Assembly: GCF_900168055.1 (NCBI RefSeq)
Contig: NZ_FUYS01000003.1
Coordinates: 124,001-188,000, forward strand
DNA length: 64,000 nt
Source: Parapedobacter luteus
GTDB lineage: Bacteria > Bacteroidota > Bacteroidia > Sphingobacteriales > Sphingobacteriaceae
Direction of reading: 5' to 3'
Part shown: positions 41,099 through 49,844 of the stretch, piece after piece
Position numbering within the stretch: position 1 is the stretch's first letter
Layout: the number at the start of each line of letters is the position of its first letter
Notes under the pieces: generated by a model
The model's database searches: none
Told to the model about the DNA's origin: nothing
Seen by the model: the letters and a program-made list of their open reading frames with translations, nothing else
Program-made: the position numbers and the translations under genes

Positions 41099-41812
41099 TT
41101 ATTTCCCTTTCCCTTGTGCCATGGCTTTTACCGTCTCCAAGATAATACCGATATCTGTTTTTATGCTCATCGTAGACAGGTATTTCAAATCGTAATTAAC
41201 CCGTTCGCACATTTGATTTACGTTTTCGGCATAACCGTAATGCACCTGTCCGATGGACGTGATACCGGGCTTCAGCCGGAAAAGCTGCATGTATTCGGGC
41301 TTCCTTTCTTTGATTTCGTCAATAAAATGGCGGCGTTCGGGCCGCGGGCCAACGATGGCCATATCACCTTTCAGCACGTTCCAAAACTGGGGCAACTCAT
41401 CAAGGTGCGTTTTGCGCATAAACTTCCCCCACTTCGTGATCCGCGGATCGTCATCCGAAGATAACTGCGGCCGGCCATCCTTTTCGGCGTCGACACGCAT
41501 GCTCCTGAATTTGTAAATATAAAAGGGCTTTTCGTCCTTACCGATACGCACCTGGCGGTAAAATACCGGCCCCCTGGAGGTTGCTTTTGTAATCAGCATC
41601 AACACCACAAATACGGGTAATCCGGCAACCAGCACAACTGAGGAAAAAAGGATATCGAATACTCGTTTAAGGAAAATGGTTTCCTGATAAACCAATAGCT
41701 TTCTCTTTACACCCTGCAGGTCTATTCGGAAAGTCGGCTGATACGTTATCAACTCGTATAGACTGTTATCGACTTTATATGCTATTTGCTGAATTTGATT
41801 CTCTCTTACCAT
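41099..41812 (-). CDS. undecaprenyl-phosphate sugar phosphotransferase (WbaP/ExoY type)
   Basis: A 237-residue bacterial sugar transferase that starts repeat-unit synthesis by placing a hexose-1-phosphate on undecaprenyl phosphate. One hydrophobic hairpin (FDILFSSVVLVAGLPVFVVLMLITKA) precedes the catalytic part: GPVFYRQVRIGKDEKPFYIYKFRSM, the Asp-rich SSDDDPRITKWGKFMRKTHLDELPQFWNVLKGDMAIVGPRPE, and LKPGITSIGQVHYG. Compared with full-length WbaP it lacks the N-terminal membrane domain, as ExoY-type enzymes do. It is the last gene of the exopolysaccharide operon, 161 nt after its upstream neighbour. Confidence 0.93.
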   Translation of the reverse strand: MVRENQIQQIAYKVDNSLYELITYQPTFRIDLQGVKRKLLVYQETIFLKRVFDILFSSVVLVAGLPVFVVLMLITKATSRGPVFYRQVRIGKDEKPFYIYKFRSMRVDAEKDGRPQLSSDDDPRITKWGKFMRKTHLDELPQFWNVLKGDMAIVGPRPERRHFIDEIKERKPEYMQLFRLKPGITSIGQVHYGYAENVNQMCERVNYDLKYLSTMSIKTDIGIILETVKAMAQGKGK

Positions 41813-41973
41813 CGCTTTATCTTTTAATCAACATTGGTATAGATGCGAATTGAGTGCCATCTTTTCCAAAACCAGCAAATACGGCCTTTTCGGGCATCTA
41901 ACGCAGCTTCAGCTGTGGAACCGTCGATAGAAGTGGGGAAAAATTCTACAAATCTGGGTATGGGTATCCCCAG

Positions 41974-42882
41974 CTAATGCCAATAGCCTTTATACATGGA
42001 GAAGGCCCGCCGCCAAGCTTTTGGCAGCCTCCGGTAACCAAGGCCAAGCTTATAGCCCAGCCACTTGGCTGCGAAAGAGCAGCAAACCTTAGGGAGCAGA
42101 AATGGATTGCGGCGGCCTATATAACGGATTTCGGACTTCGCGTAGCGGAATCCTTCGCCACCGGCGCGGCCGAATGACTCGAAGATCCAACGGTTGTCGC
42201 TGTGGAACACGCCGATATCGAAGTACCGCTCAAATTCCTCGCCGATGCGGTAGTCATGCGAATGGTATACACAGGCATCACCCACATACGCCATCTTCCA
42301 TCCCTGCAGCAATAGCCTCCCGGCTACGATAACGTCTTCGCCCATGATAGTGCCTAACGGGAACCCGCCTACCGCTTCAAAAGCAGTGCGCCGGTAGGCA
42401 GCAAAAGAATTGGAGCAGGATATCGTTTTAATGCCATATTTCGGGGCGTCGGCGAGCGCCCGTACCTGGCTTTCGGCGGGATAATTAAACAACCGGGCAT
42501 GCGCCTCCATAAGTGTGGCCCCTGCATGGGGGAGCTGCCGGCCATAGGCCATGCCTATCTGCGGATCGGCAAACGCCGCCACGATATTGGCCAGCATATC
42601 CGGATGGGCCGGAATCGCATCCTGCGTGAGGAATACATAGATATCGGCATCCGGAAAATTGGCGATGGCCCATTGGCGGGTACCGCCGTGGTCAAACCCT
42701 TCCGGGCCAAGGCCAATGACCTGAAAACCTTTTTCCCGCGCGAGCTCGACCGTCCGATCGTCCGAACCGGAGTCGACCAGTACCCGTGTCGCTATGGGAT
42801 AGGTCTGCCGCGCGAGGGCATCCAGCAGGGTGGCAAAACGGGACCCGGCATTCAATGTCGGTATGTATAGATTCACGTTCAT
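41974..42882 (-). CDS. GT2 glycosyltransferase (rhamnosyltransferase-like)
   Basis: A 302-residue inverting glycosyltransferase: LYIPTLNAGSRFATLLDALARQTYPI, the donor site VDSGSDDRTVELA, FDHGGTRQWAIA (typical for dTDP-rhamnosyltransferases), FLTQDAIPA in place of the DxD, and GEDVIVAGRLLLQGWKMAYVGDACVYHSHDY. It adds one sugar to the lipid-linked repeat unit in the cytoplasm; rhamnose is suggested by motif only. It is 6 nt from the beta-helix gene and shares its transcript. Confidence 0.9.
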   Translation of the reverse strand: MNVNLYIPTLNAGSRFATLLDALARQTYPIATRVLVDSGSDDRTVELAREKGFQVIGLGPEGFDHGGTRQWAIANFPDADIYVFLTQDAIPAHPDMLANIVAAFADPQIGMAYGRQLPHAGATLMEAHARLFNYPAESQVRALADAPKYGIKTISCSNSFAAYRRTAFEAVGGFPLGTIMGEDVIVAGRLLLQGWKMAYVGDACVYHSHDYRIGEEFERYFDIGVFHSDNRWIFESFGRAGGEGFRYAKSEIRYIGRRNPFLLPKVCCSFAAKWLGYKLGLGYRRLPKAWRRAFSMYKGYWH

Positions 42883-42888
42883 GGATAC

Positions 42889-44442
42889 CTATGGTTGTGT
42901 TACCTGTTCGTCAAGCGCATTGCGCGTCAGCTGGAGGCCCGGTGAACCGGCATCATGCAGCGCTGCTCCACCGGAAGACACGAAATTACTGTCTATCACG
43001 ACCTGGTGGGCTGTTTTGCCAATGGCAATGGCTGCGTTTTTTTTGTTGGTGATGCGGTTGCCTTTCAGGAACGCACTGCCGACCTTTACGAGCAGCAGCG
43101 CCCCCGCGTCATGCCCGCTGATGAGGGTATTGCCTTCGAACCTCAAATTTCCTTCCATGTTGATGTTTACCGGCCCGCTCTCGATTTCGTTTTCCTCCAA
43201 CAGCAGTGAATCAATACGGATATCGTTGGGCAGCAGGGCACGGGTGACCCGGTTTGTCTTGAGGTGGAGCACACGGCCATCGGCATTGGCCAATAATCGC
43301 AGCGTCGGGAAGGTATTGCCTTCCATGCGTATACTGTCCCACCGGCCCACCAGTTCGAATGCGCCGTCGGTAAGGTTCCGGTTGGCGGTAATCGTTCCGC
43401 ATCCTTCGACATAGAGGGCCGGCCGGTTGTTGCCAAAAGCCCGGTTGCCGCTCAGGGTCACGTCAGAAATACCGATAAGTGTGCCGATGCCCGACCCGTC
43501 CGGTGTAGACTCACCGCTCACGAAACCATTTTTCCAGCTGTAATTGCCGGCGATGAGCGCCCGCACCGGCATCACCACGCCATGCGCACGGTTGTTGATA
43601 TCAATCGCATCGGCGGCATTATACTCGAGCCGGTTGTTCGTAATCCGGTAATTTGTGACGAGCTCAGCCGAGTTGAAGGCAACCTGTATGCCGCTCATGC
43701 CATTGTGGTGGATATAATTGCCGTCTATCTCGATGTCGCCGCTATCGTGGACGAAGATGCCGTTTTCGCCGTTGTGATGCAGCTCATTGCCCGACACCGT
43801 CACCCCTCTGCTGGACAGCACGCGTATCGCTGTGCCGGGATTGTAGGATTTTGCCGATTTACGGGCAATACCGTAGTAGCTGACCGTGCTGCCGACAACG
43901 CGGCAGGCTGAGCAGCTGTACCACAGGATACCGGGGAACGAACGCCTGTTGGTGGAATCGCCCGCGATATGGCTGTTGGCAATCGTGATATTGCTGCATT
44001 GTGAAGCATATATCGCTTCATTGACGGTCTCGGCACGAAAAGAAAGGTAGATATTGGATACCCGATGCGCCCGGAACAAGGGGGCGTCTGAATGCTGCTT
44101 TTCAACCGAAAATGAATCGGACAGGGCCTTCGGTTGCCGCAGCACGCCCTCAGCTACGAAATGTACATTAGGGGCGAGGCGAAGTGTGCGGACCAGGTAG
44201 TCGCCTTTGGGCAAATAAACCGTATCGCCCGGCGCAGCTTCATCGATAACCGCCTGGATGGCCTTCGAATCGTCTGCTTTGCCGTTGCCCCGGGCGCCGA
44301 AGCTACGCACATCCAGCCGCCGGCCCAGCCCTGGCTGCTCCTCCCCTGCGGGCTTCTCCTGCCCGCAACCCGCCAGAAAGATACCGGTGCATACGATGAT
44401 TGCCGCAAATGCCGTTTTCAGCGAAAGACTTTTATGATGCAT
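42889..44442 (-). CDS. right-handed parallel beta-helix lipoprotein in the exopolysaccharide operon
   Basis: A 517-residue lipoprotein: signal peptide KTAFAAIIVCTGIFLAGC with a good lipobox, then a pectate-lyase-like start (LDVRSFGARGNGKADDSKAIQAVIDEAAPGDTVYLPKGDYLV) and many beta-helix coils with N-x-I/N-R pattern (HHNGENGIFVHDSG, NYIHHNGMSGIQV, NNRLEYNAADAIDI). Such proteins act as polysaccharide lyases, C5-epimerases or modifiers. I chose the ATG at 44442, 7 nt past the stop of the upstream gene. It likely trims or modifies the polymer after export. Confidence 0.87.
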   Translation of the reverse strand: MHHKSLSLKTAFAAIIVCTGIFLAGCGQEKPAGEEQPGLGRRLDVRSFGARGNGKADDSKAIQAVIDEAAPGDTVYLPKGDYLVRTLRLAPNVHFVAEGVLRQPKALSDSFSVEKQHSDAPLFRAHRVSNIYLSFRAETVNEAIYASQCSNITIANSHIAGDSTNRRSFPGILWYSCSACRVVGSTVSYYGIARKSAKSYNPGTAIRVLSSRGVTVSGNELHHNGENGIFVHDSGDIEIDGNYIHHNGMSGIQVAFNSAELVTNYRITNNRLEYNAADAIDINNRAHGVVMPVRALIAGNYSWKNGFVSGESTPDGSGIGTLIGISDVTLSGNRAFGNNRPALYVEGCGTITANRNLTDGAFELVGRWDSIRMEGNTFPTLRLLANADGRVLHLKTNRVTRALLPNDIRIDSLLLEENEIESGPVNINMEGNLRFEGNTLISGHDAGALLLVKVGSAFLKGNRITNKKNAAIAIGKTAHQVVIDSNFVSSGGAALHDAGSPGLQLTRNALDEQVTQP

Positions 44443-44449
44443 ATCCTTA

Positions 44450-45445
44450 TCATTGATTTTCCAATAGTATCGACCATGTTTCCGCCGCTGTTTTATCCCA
44501 CGAAAACTGTGCGGCACGCTCAATCCCCCGGTTGCGCAACTGGTGATGCCTATCCGCATCCGCCGCAAGCTGCTCTATCGCTATTGCAATGGCTTCAGGC
44601 GAGCTGGGATCGACGCACACTCCTGCATCGCCCGCTATCTCGGGCAGGGCGCTCATTGACGAGGTGATCACAGGCGTGCCCGAGGCCATCGATTCAATCA
44701 CCGGCAAACCAAACCCTTCCATCAGCGAGACAAACAGGGTGGCATATGCGCCCTTGTATAAGGCTGGCATGTCTTCCTCGGCGACAAACCCCAGAAAACG
44801 CACCCGGCCTTCCAGCCCGAGCTGGCTGATATGCCGGGTCAACTCTTCATCAGGATGGCCCGAGAGGTAAAACATAAACTCCTGCGGTATACGCGCCCGC
44901 GCGAATGCCGACAGCATGGTGGGGATATTCTTATTTTTGCGACGGTTGCCCACATACAGGAAATACGGCCGCTCCGAGGGGAACGTCCGGGTATTTTCAT
45001 GATACCGCATATCTACGCCATTGTATACCACGGCGATACGCTGCTCATCGATACCCAGCAGCTCAACCAATTGCCGTTTGCTGAAATGCGAAACGGTAAT
45101 GATTTTTCTCGCCCGTCTTGCAAGCCGCGCCAGTACCTGCTGGTAATACAGCCGATGCAGGGGCGTGTAATAAAAAAGATGCATCAGATCATGGATGGTG
45201 AATACGTAGGGAATACGGCTGTACAACGGCGGCATGAATGACGGGCTATAAAACACGTCTGCATCGGCGCTGCTGATCGCACGGGCCAGCATCAACGGCG
45301 TAAACAGGTTGCCCAGCCCCATCTGGCTTTGTACGAAAACGGGAGATACACTGGCGGGCATACGGGCCATTACTTCACGATACAACTTGCCGATACCTGT
45401 ATCGCCATCCCACCGGCTGTCAATCAATACGCGTGTCTGCATCAT
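44450..45445 (-). CDS. GT4 glycosyltransferase
   Basis: A retaining GT-B glycosyltransferase of about 331 residues. The N-terminal domain opens QTRVLIDSRWDGDTGIGKLYREV; the C-terminal donor domain has YFLYVGNRRKNKNIPTMLSAFA and the E-x7-E element in SLMEGFGLPVIESMASGTPVITS. It belongs to the mannosyl/rhamnosyl-type GT4 group; the sugar is unknown. It starts at the end of the polymerase gene (a few nt overlap) and precedes the beta-helix gene by 7 nt. Confidence 0.9.
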   Translation of the reverse strand: MMQTRVLIDSRWDGDTGIGKLYREVMARMPASVSPVFVQSQMGLGNLFTPLMLARAISSADADVFYSPSFMPPLYSRIPYVFTIHDLMHLFYYTPLHRLYYQQVLARLARRARKIITVSHFSKRQLVELLGIDEQRIAVVYNGVDMRYHENTRTFPSERPYFLYVGNRRKNKNIPTMLSAFARARIPQEFMFYLSGHPDEELTRHISQLGLEGRVRFLGFVAEEDMPALYKGAYATLFVSLMEGFGLPVIESMASGTPVITSSMSALPEIAGDAGVCVDPSSPEAIAIAIEQLAADADRHHQLRNRGIERAAQFSWDKTAAETWSILLENQ

Positions 45446-46635
45446 ACGGCCCTCCAATTCAATTGCTTCATATCAATCGGCCGGCTGCACCCCAATAGGC
45501 ACACCAGCACAAGGTATAGGATGATGTCATTGTCATAACCGGAGTACAGGATCATCATAATAGCCAGCAGCGGCAGCCAGGCCACCCACCAGAACACCCG
45601 GTTGGGCTGCTGACGGTGACAGAAATGGAAAAAACATCCCAAAAACAACACGTACGAAAAAAATCCGATGACGCCAAAGTCAAGATAACAGCTCAGGAAA
45701 GTGTTGTGGATGTGCGGTTCGCCGTGGTAAAATTCGGCATGGCGGCCAAGGAATGTGCTACCGGCCATAAACCCATTGCCCAACGGTGAAATAGCGGTGA
45801 AATGCTGAAAAAACGCCTTCCAGTAGACCAGCCGTACACCCATGCCGTCGTTAGAGGCGGTAATATTATCGATGCGGACAACCTTTTCTGCAACAAACGG
45901 CAGAACCGACAGGGCGGCCAAGGCGAGCACCATCCGCCACCTTACCGCCGCCGCGGCCCACAGCAGGCAAAATACACCCAGAAATAAGGCCACCACCGGC
46001 GTGCGGGAAAGCGAGAGCCAGGCAAGCAGCAGCACGGCCGCAATGCGCCACCATACGATGACCCGTTGCCTGACCACAGGCAGCAATATGTAGACAAAGC
46101 CTATCAAGGCGATGCGGGCACCGAACATGTTCTTATCGTCCAGCCCCCAAAAATAGTGCGAGGGTCGATACAGCGCACTCCCATGAGCCGACGTGGGCGC
46201 ACCGCCAATCCAGCGGAAGTCCGCAGCATAATGGTAGCTTATCAACTGCAACAACGAAAGGCCAAGCGCAAGATGGAGTGTGATATCCACCCAGCGCAAC
46301 AGGCGACTATTGTCCCGCTGTATCACCCACCCTACCGCGAAATACAGGTAGGTAAAATTGACAGGCAGCTTAAGGAAATTGGTCATCTCCCGTTGGCCCG
46401 CAGGCATGTTCATAAAAAATATGAACGAGGCGTAGCCCGTAAACACCAGCAGGAACCACACCCAAGCATGGCGGAGCAGCGCCGGGGTATCAACGAAAAA
46501 TGACAATGATGCCAGTAAAAATACCAGGGGATACCCCTTTACCGGCACGAAAACCGCCAGCAGGGCCATACAGAACAACACTTCACAAAGTGCGGCGCGA
46601 TGCGCAGCTGTTATGGTTTTAGTATGTTGTATCAT
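45442..46635 (-). CDS. O-antigen ligase/Wzy-type polymerase
   Basis: A 397-residue integral membrane protein with about 11 helices and a large external loop around residues 265-310 (GVRLVYWKAFFQHFTAISPLGNGF, HAEFYHGEPHIHNTFLSCYLDFGVIGFF). The H-N-x-F-L loop with conserved GNG is the Wzy_C/O-antigen ligase signature. In this operon, with a Wzx flippase and no WaaL context, it most likely polymerises exopolysaccharide repeat units in the periplasm. Overlaps both neighbours by several nt. Confidence 0.87.
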   Translation of the reverse strand: MIQHTKTITAAHRAALCEVLFCMALLAVFVPVKGYPLVFLLASLSFFVDTPALLRHAWVWFLLVFTGYASFIFFMNMPAGQREMTNFLKLPVNFTYLYFAVGWVIQRDNSRLLRWVDITLHLALGLSLLQLISYHYAADFRWIGGAPTSAHGSALYRPSHYFWGLDDKNMFGARIALIGFVYILLPVVRQRVIVWWRIAAVLLLAWLSLSRTPVVALFLGVFCLLWAAAAVRWRMVLALAALSVLPFVAEKVVRIDNITASNDGMGVRLVYWKAFFQHFTAISPLGNGFMAGSTFLGRHAEFYHGEPHIHNTFLSCYLDFGVIGFFSYVLFLGCFFHFCHRQQPNRVFWWVAWLPLLAIMMILYSGYDNDIILYLVLVCLLGCSRPIDMKQLNWRAV

Positions 46636-47824
46636 TAGCCGTTATCGTTTGGAGTACCTGTTCGTACTCATTTACCATGCGTGTTATATCAAGGTATTCG
46701 CTTACGGATGGCCTTGCCTCGCTGGCCAACCGATTGTAAAGCGCTACATCCCGCCAAAGTGCGAAGAGCGCCCCTCCGAGAGACTCCGGCACATCCGGAT
46801 CACAAAGGATGCCATTCCGGCCATCTTCAACACTTTCCCGCAAGCCACCGCGATTGCTCGCTATAACCGGCAAATGGTTTGCCAAACCTTCGACGGCTAC
46901 CATGCCGAGCGGCTCTTCCCACAGCGAGGGGACGACAAGCACATCGATATCGGGATAAAACTGAGCGGGATCTACGTACCCCCGGAAAACAATGCGCCTG
47001 TCATCACCTGCCAGCTCGCGGAAGTGCTGCTCGTCTTCGGACTTGCCCCGGCCGGCAATATGCAGCTGGCCGTCAATGCCCGATCCCTTGAATTGCTCGA
47101 TGAGCCACTCCACTCCTTTGACACCGGATAAAGTACCGATATAACCTACCGCCAAGGGCTGCCCTTCCGCACGGAGGCGCAGCGCCCTGGCCTCGGGGAT
47201 GCGGCGGGCATTGTGAATCACATATTGGCGGATGCCCTGGAAATACCCATGCGCGACAAACCGTTGCAAAATACTGTGGCTGATACCCACCACGGCGCCG
47301 AGTTTGGCCGACTGTTGCCGGTGCCTGTAGCGCAGCAGCCAATTTATCAGCCCCTGGCTGTTGCGCGGCTTGCCGTTTTTGAACATCGTGCTATCCGGGC
47401 TCAACAGGTACATATCATGCAAAACCTGCACAACCGGAATGCCTGCCTCCCTGATCGCATCCCAGGCTGCGATTGACCAGCCGACGAGGTTGTGGCATGA
47501 TACGGCGGATGGTTGCTCAAGACGGATCACCTCTTTGACATACGCTCCCATCGCCGGGTTATACCAGTCGCGGAGATGCCAGGCCAGCCGGCTGAATTTG
47601 CCGGGCCGCTCATTTGAAAACGGCCAATACCGATTTTTCAACCCAGCGCGGTATACCTGCACCTCATCCACCTGCTCCTTGCGCAGCCCCTCCCCGGGCG
47701 CCATGCTCAGTACAACGACCTCATGGCCCTTGGCTTGCATCCCCTCAACGATGAGCTTGAGTGAAATTTCTGCGCCTCCGGCGATATAAGGCGAGTACAA
47801 TGCATTAATGTACAAGATCTTCAT
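46619..47824 (-). CDS. GT4 glycosyltransferase
   Basis: A 401-residue GT-B enzyme: YINALYSPYIAGGAEISLKLIVEGM at the acceptor side and, at the donor side, AVGYIGTLSGVKGVEWLIEQFK, GRGKSEDEQHFREL and SLWEEPLGMVAVEGLANHLPVIASNRGGLRE (E-x7-E with both Glu). Its start overlaps the stop of the next upstream glycosyltransferase gene by 4 nt and its end overlaps the polymerase gene by 17 nt, so it is translated as part of one operon. Confidence 0.92.
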   Translation of the reverse strand: MKILYINALYSPYIAGGAEISLKLIVEGMQAKGHEVVVLSMAPGEGLRKEQVDEVQVYRAGLKNRYWPFSNERPGKFSRLAWHLRDWYNPAMGAYVKEVIRLEQPSAVSCHNLVGWSIAAWDAIREAGIPVVQVLHDMYLLSPDSTMFKNGKPRNSQGLINWLLRYRHRQQSAKLGAVVGISHSILQRFVAHGYFQGIRQYVIHNARRIPEARALRLRAEGQPLAVGYIGTLSGVKGVEWLIEQFKGSGIDGQLHIAGRGKSEDEQHFRELAGDDRRIVFRGYVDPAQFYPDIDVLVVPSLWEEPLGMVAVEGLANHLPVIASNRGGLRESVEDGRNGILCDPDVPESLGGALFALWRDVALYNRLASEARPSVSEYLDITRMVNEYEQVLQTITANDTTY

Positions 47825-48888
47825 CCGTTCCTCCGCAAAAGTTGATGATACACCTGTTCTAAGGCAGCCCCTACATTGCGCGGGTCATAGGCCGCTGCCA
47901 CATAGCCGTACAATAGCTCACCCATCCGGGCCAGGGCCTCGGGGTCCTGCTGCTTCATGGCAACGGCCCGCGTTATCTGCTCATTCAACGCCGCCCGATG
48001 CTCTGCGGCCGTTGCATAGCTGTAATGGAATACCTGTTGGCGATGTGTGCCCAGATCCGCTATTGTACCGATATCCGGACAGATGACCGTACGCTTATAG
48101 GAAAATGCCAGGATTACCGTCCCCGAGTTGAGGCTGCTCGACATGTCATAAGGCAACACCAAGGCGTCGGCCTCACCAAGCAACGCCGCCAGTTGGTCAT
48201 CGGGCACGAAATACGGAAAAAACTGCACATTGCCGGCCGTTGCCGCCTGTTTTTCGATTTGCTGTTGATACCGTTGGTCGATGGCTTTGCCAGCTATTGT
48301 CAACCGTACACTGGCACCGAAGGCACCCACCGTATCGATGAGCAGCTCCAGGTTTTTATAGGGTTTTACCATACCCGTAAATAGCAAGTGCAGCACATGG
48401 CCATGGTTGTTTGCAGCATCGCGAACCGCCCCGTATACACCGATGAAGTGGGGATGGGGAATATACACCGATTTGCGCCGTACGCCCTCGCCGTGCTCCG
48501 CCAAGACGGACATCGACTGCCGGGAGTGGATGACGATACGGTGCGACCACCGCATCAGGAGACGCGTGAGGGTACGGCTGAAAAAAGCCAGGCCTTTTTC
48601 GTGTGACGTGCGGTTGTGCATGGTCCATACAAGCGGTTTCCCGCTCAGTCGGATGATGGCCAAAACAGCCATTTTTCGCATGAAGCTTCGAAAAGCCACG
48701 AAAAAACCGCTGTCGTCTACGTTTTCGAACCAGTTGAGGTGGACCAACTTGATGGATCGGAAATGCTTCATACCCGAAAAGATGGTATCCAATGGATGTA
48801 TGCGGTATCCCCTGCCGCGCAATTCACCAACCAGTAACTGGATATACTGGTTTTCCTTGTTGACCGGTGGGTTGAAGATGATATCCAT
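47821..48888 (-). CDS. GT4-like glycosyltransferase
   Basis: A 355-residue GT-B enzyme from the ATG at 48888 (MDIIFNPPVNKENQYIQLLV). The N-terminal half has KLVHLNWFENVDDSG and KPLVWTMHNRTSHEKG; the C-terminal half has LHLLFTGMVKPYKNLELLIDT and ADALVLPYDMSSSLNSGTVILAFSYKRTVICPDIG. The usual EGFGLP element is replaced by SSSLNSGT, as in the GumK/AceB-like and uronosyl groups, so the donor may be unusual. It starts 8 nt after the GT2 stop. Confidence 0.85.
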   Translation of the reverse strand: MDIIFNPPVNKENQYIQLLVGELRGRGYRIHPLDTIFSGMKHFRSIKLVHLNWFENVDDSGFFVAFRSFMRKMAVLAIIRLSGKPLVWTMHNRTSHEKGLAFFSRTLTRLLMRWSHRIVIHSRQSMSVLAEHGEGVRRKSVYIPHPHFIGVYGAVRDAANNHGHVLHLLFTGMVKPYKNLELLIDTVGAFGASVRLTIAGKAIDQRYQQQIEKQAATAGNVQFFPYFVPDDQLAALLGEADALVLPYDMSSSLNSGTVILAFSYKRTVICPDIGTIADLGTHRQQVFHYSYATAAEHRAALNEQITRAVAMKQQDPEALARMGELLYGYVAAAYDPRNVGAALEQVYHQLLRRNG

Positions 48889-48896
48889 AGCCTTTG

Positions 48897-49844
48897 TCAA
48901 TCCGATAACCGCCTCCGTAGTCCTCTTGATTTTACAGCGGCGATGGCGATATCGCTGAGCCGCAAGCCAAATTCCCCGCGGTGGCGAATCCATAACCAAA
49001 GCTTGCTGACCAAACCGTGCCGCATAGACAATGCCATCGTGTATCGTTTACGCTGTTGCATGAACAGCGCTTGCTGCTCGCACAGGTTGTGATACACTAC
49101 CTGCTCCGATGCATCGGGCGTGTGGCTTGCGAGAAAAGCCCGCAACCACTCGGCATAGCCCAAGTTGGCCCGCATTTTTTCCAAGTCATTGCCCGACGAG
49201 GAAATGGACAGGCTGTTGCTCCGGTAGTTGAATACCGGCTTGTTGGTATGCGCTATGCCTTTTCCGTTGGTGGCGATATAAGCGGTGATATCATCCGAGC
49301 CCCAAGCCAGGGGCAGGGAGTAGAACCCGCCCTGTTGCCTCAATGCCTCCGTACGGTACACAAAATCAGAGATGTATTGCGACCGCCATTGGCTGAGGCG
49401 GTGCCATATCGAATCGCATACCCGTTCGTATTCCGGGCAGGCGGGCGTCAGCTGCCGCGGCTGCCCCTCATCGTCGATGATGAGGCTCCGGCAGTGGTAG
49501 ACATCAAGCTCCGGATAGGCGGCGATCAATGCCGAGAATTCACGCAGGAAGTCGGGCTCCATGCGATCATCATCGCCCATCATCACGAGGTATTCCCCGC
49601 CGGCCAGGGCCAGGCATTTATTCCAGTTGTCCGTAAGCCGCACCGCCCCGACATTATGCTCGTTTTCATAATACCGGATGCGGCTATCTGAAAATTCCGC
49701 CGCGATTTGCGCGACGGGCTCCGGCGAGCTATCATTAAGGATAATCAATTCAAAATCGGCGAAGGATTGCGCGAGAACGCTCTCGATGCATTCCTTGAGA
49801 AACCGGCTTTTGTAAGCCGGTATGCAAACCGAAAATTTAGGCAT
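48897..49844 (-). CDS. GT2 glycosyltransferase
   Basis: A 315-residue GT-A enzyme: FSVCIPAYKSRFLKECIESVLAQSFADFELIILNDSSPEP, then the metal-binding MMGDDDRMEPDFLREFSALI and LPLAWGSDDITAYIATNGKG. It uses a nucleotide-sugar donor to extend the lipid-linked repeat. The C-terminal ~80 residues are helical and basic (KRYTMALSMRHGLVSKLWLWIRHRG), perhaps membrane-associated. Start overlaps the flippase stop by 8 nt. Confidence 0.92.
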   Translation of the reverse strand: MPKFSVCIPAYKSRFLKECIESVLAQSFADFELIILNDSSPEPVAQIAAEFSDSRIRYYENEHNVGAVRLTDNWNKCLALAGGEYLVMMGDDDRMEPDFLREFSALIAAYPELDVYHCRSLIIDDEGQPRQLTPACPEYERVCDSIWHRLSQWRSQYISDFVYRTEALRQQGGFYSLPLAWGSDDITAYIATNGKGIAHTNKPVFNYRSNSLSISSSGNDLEKMRANLGYAEWLRAFLASHTPDASEQVVYHNLCEQQALFMQQRKRYTMALSMRHGLVSKLWLWIRHRGEFGLRLSDIAIAAVKSRGLRRRLSD

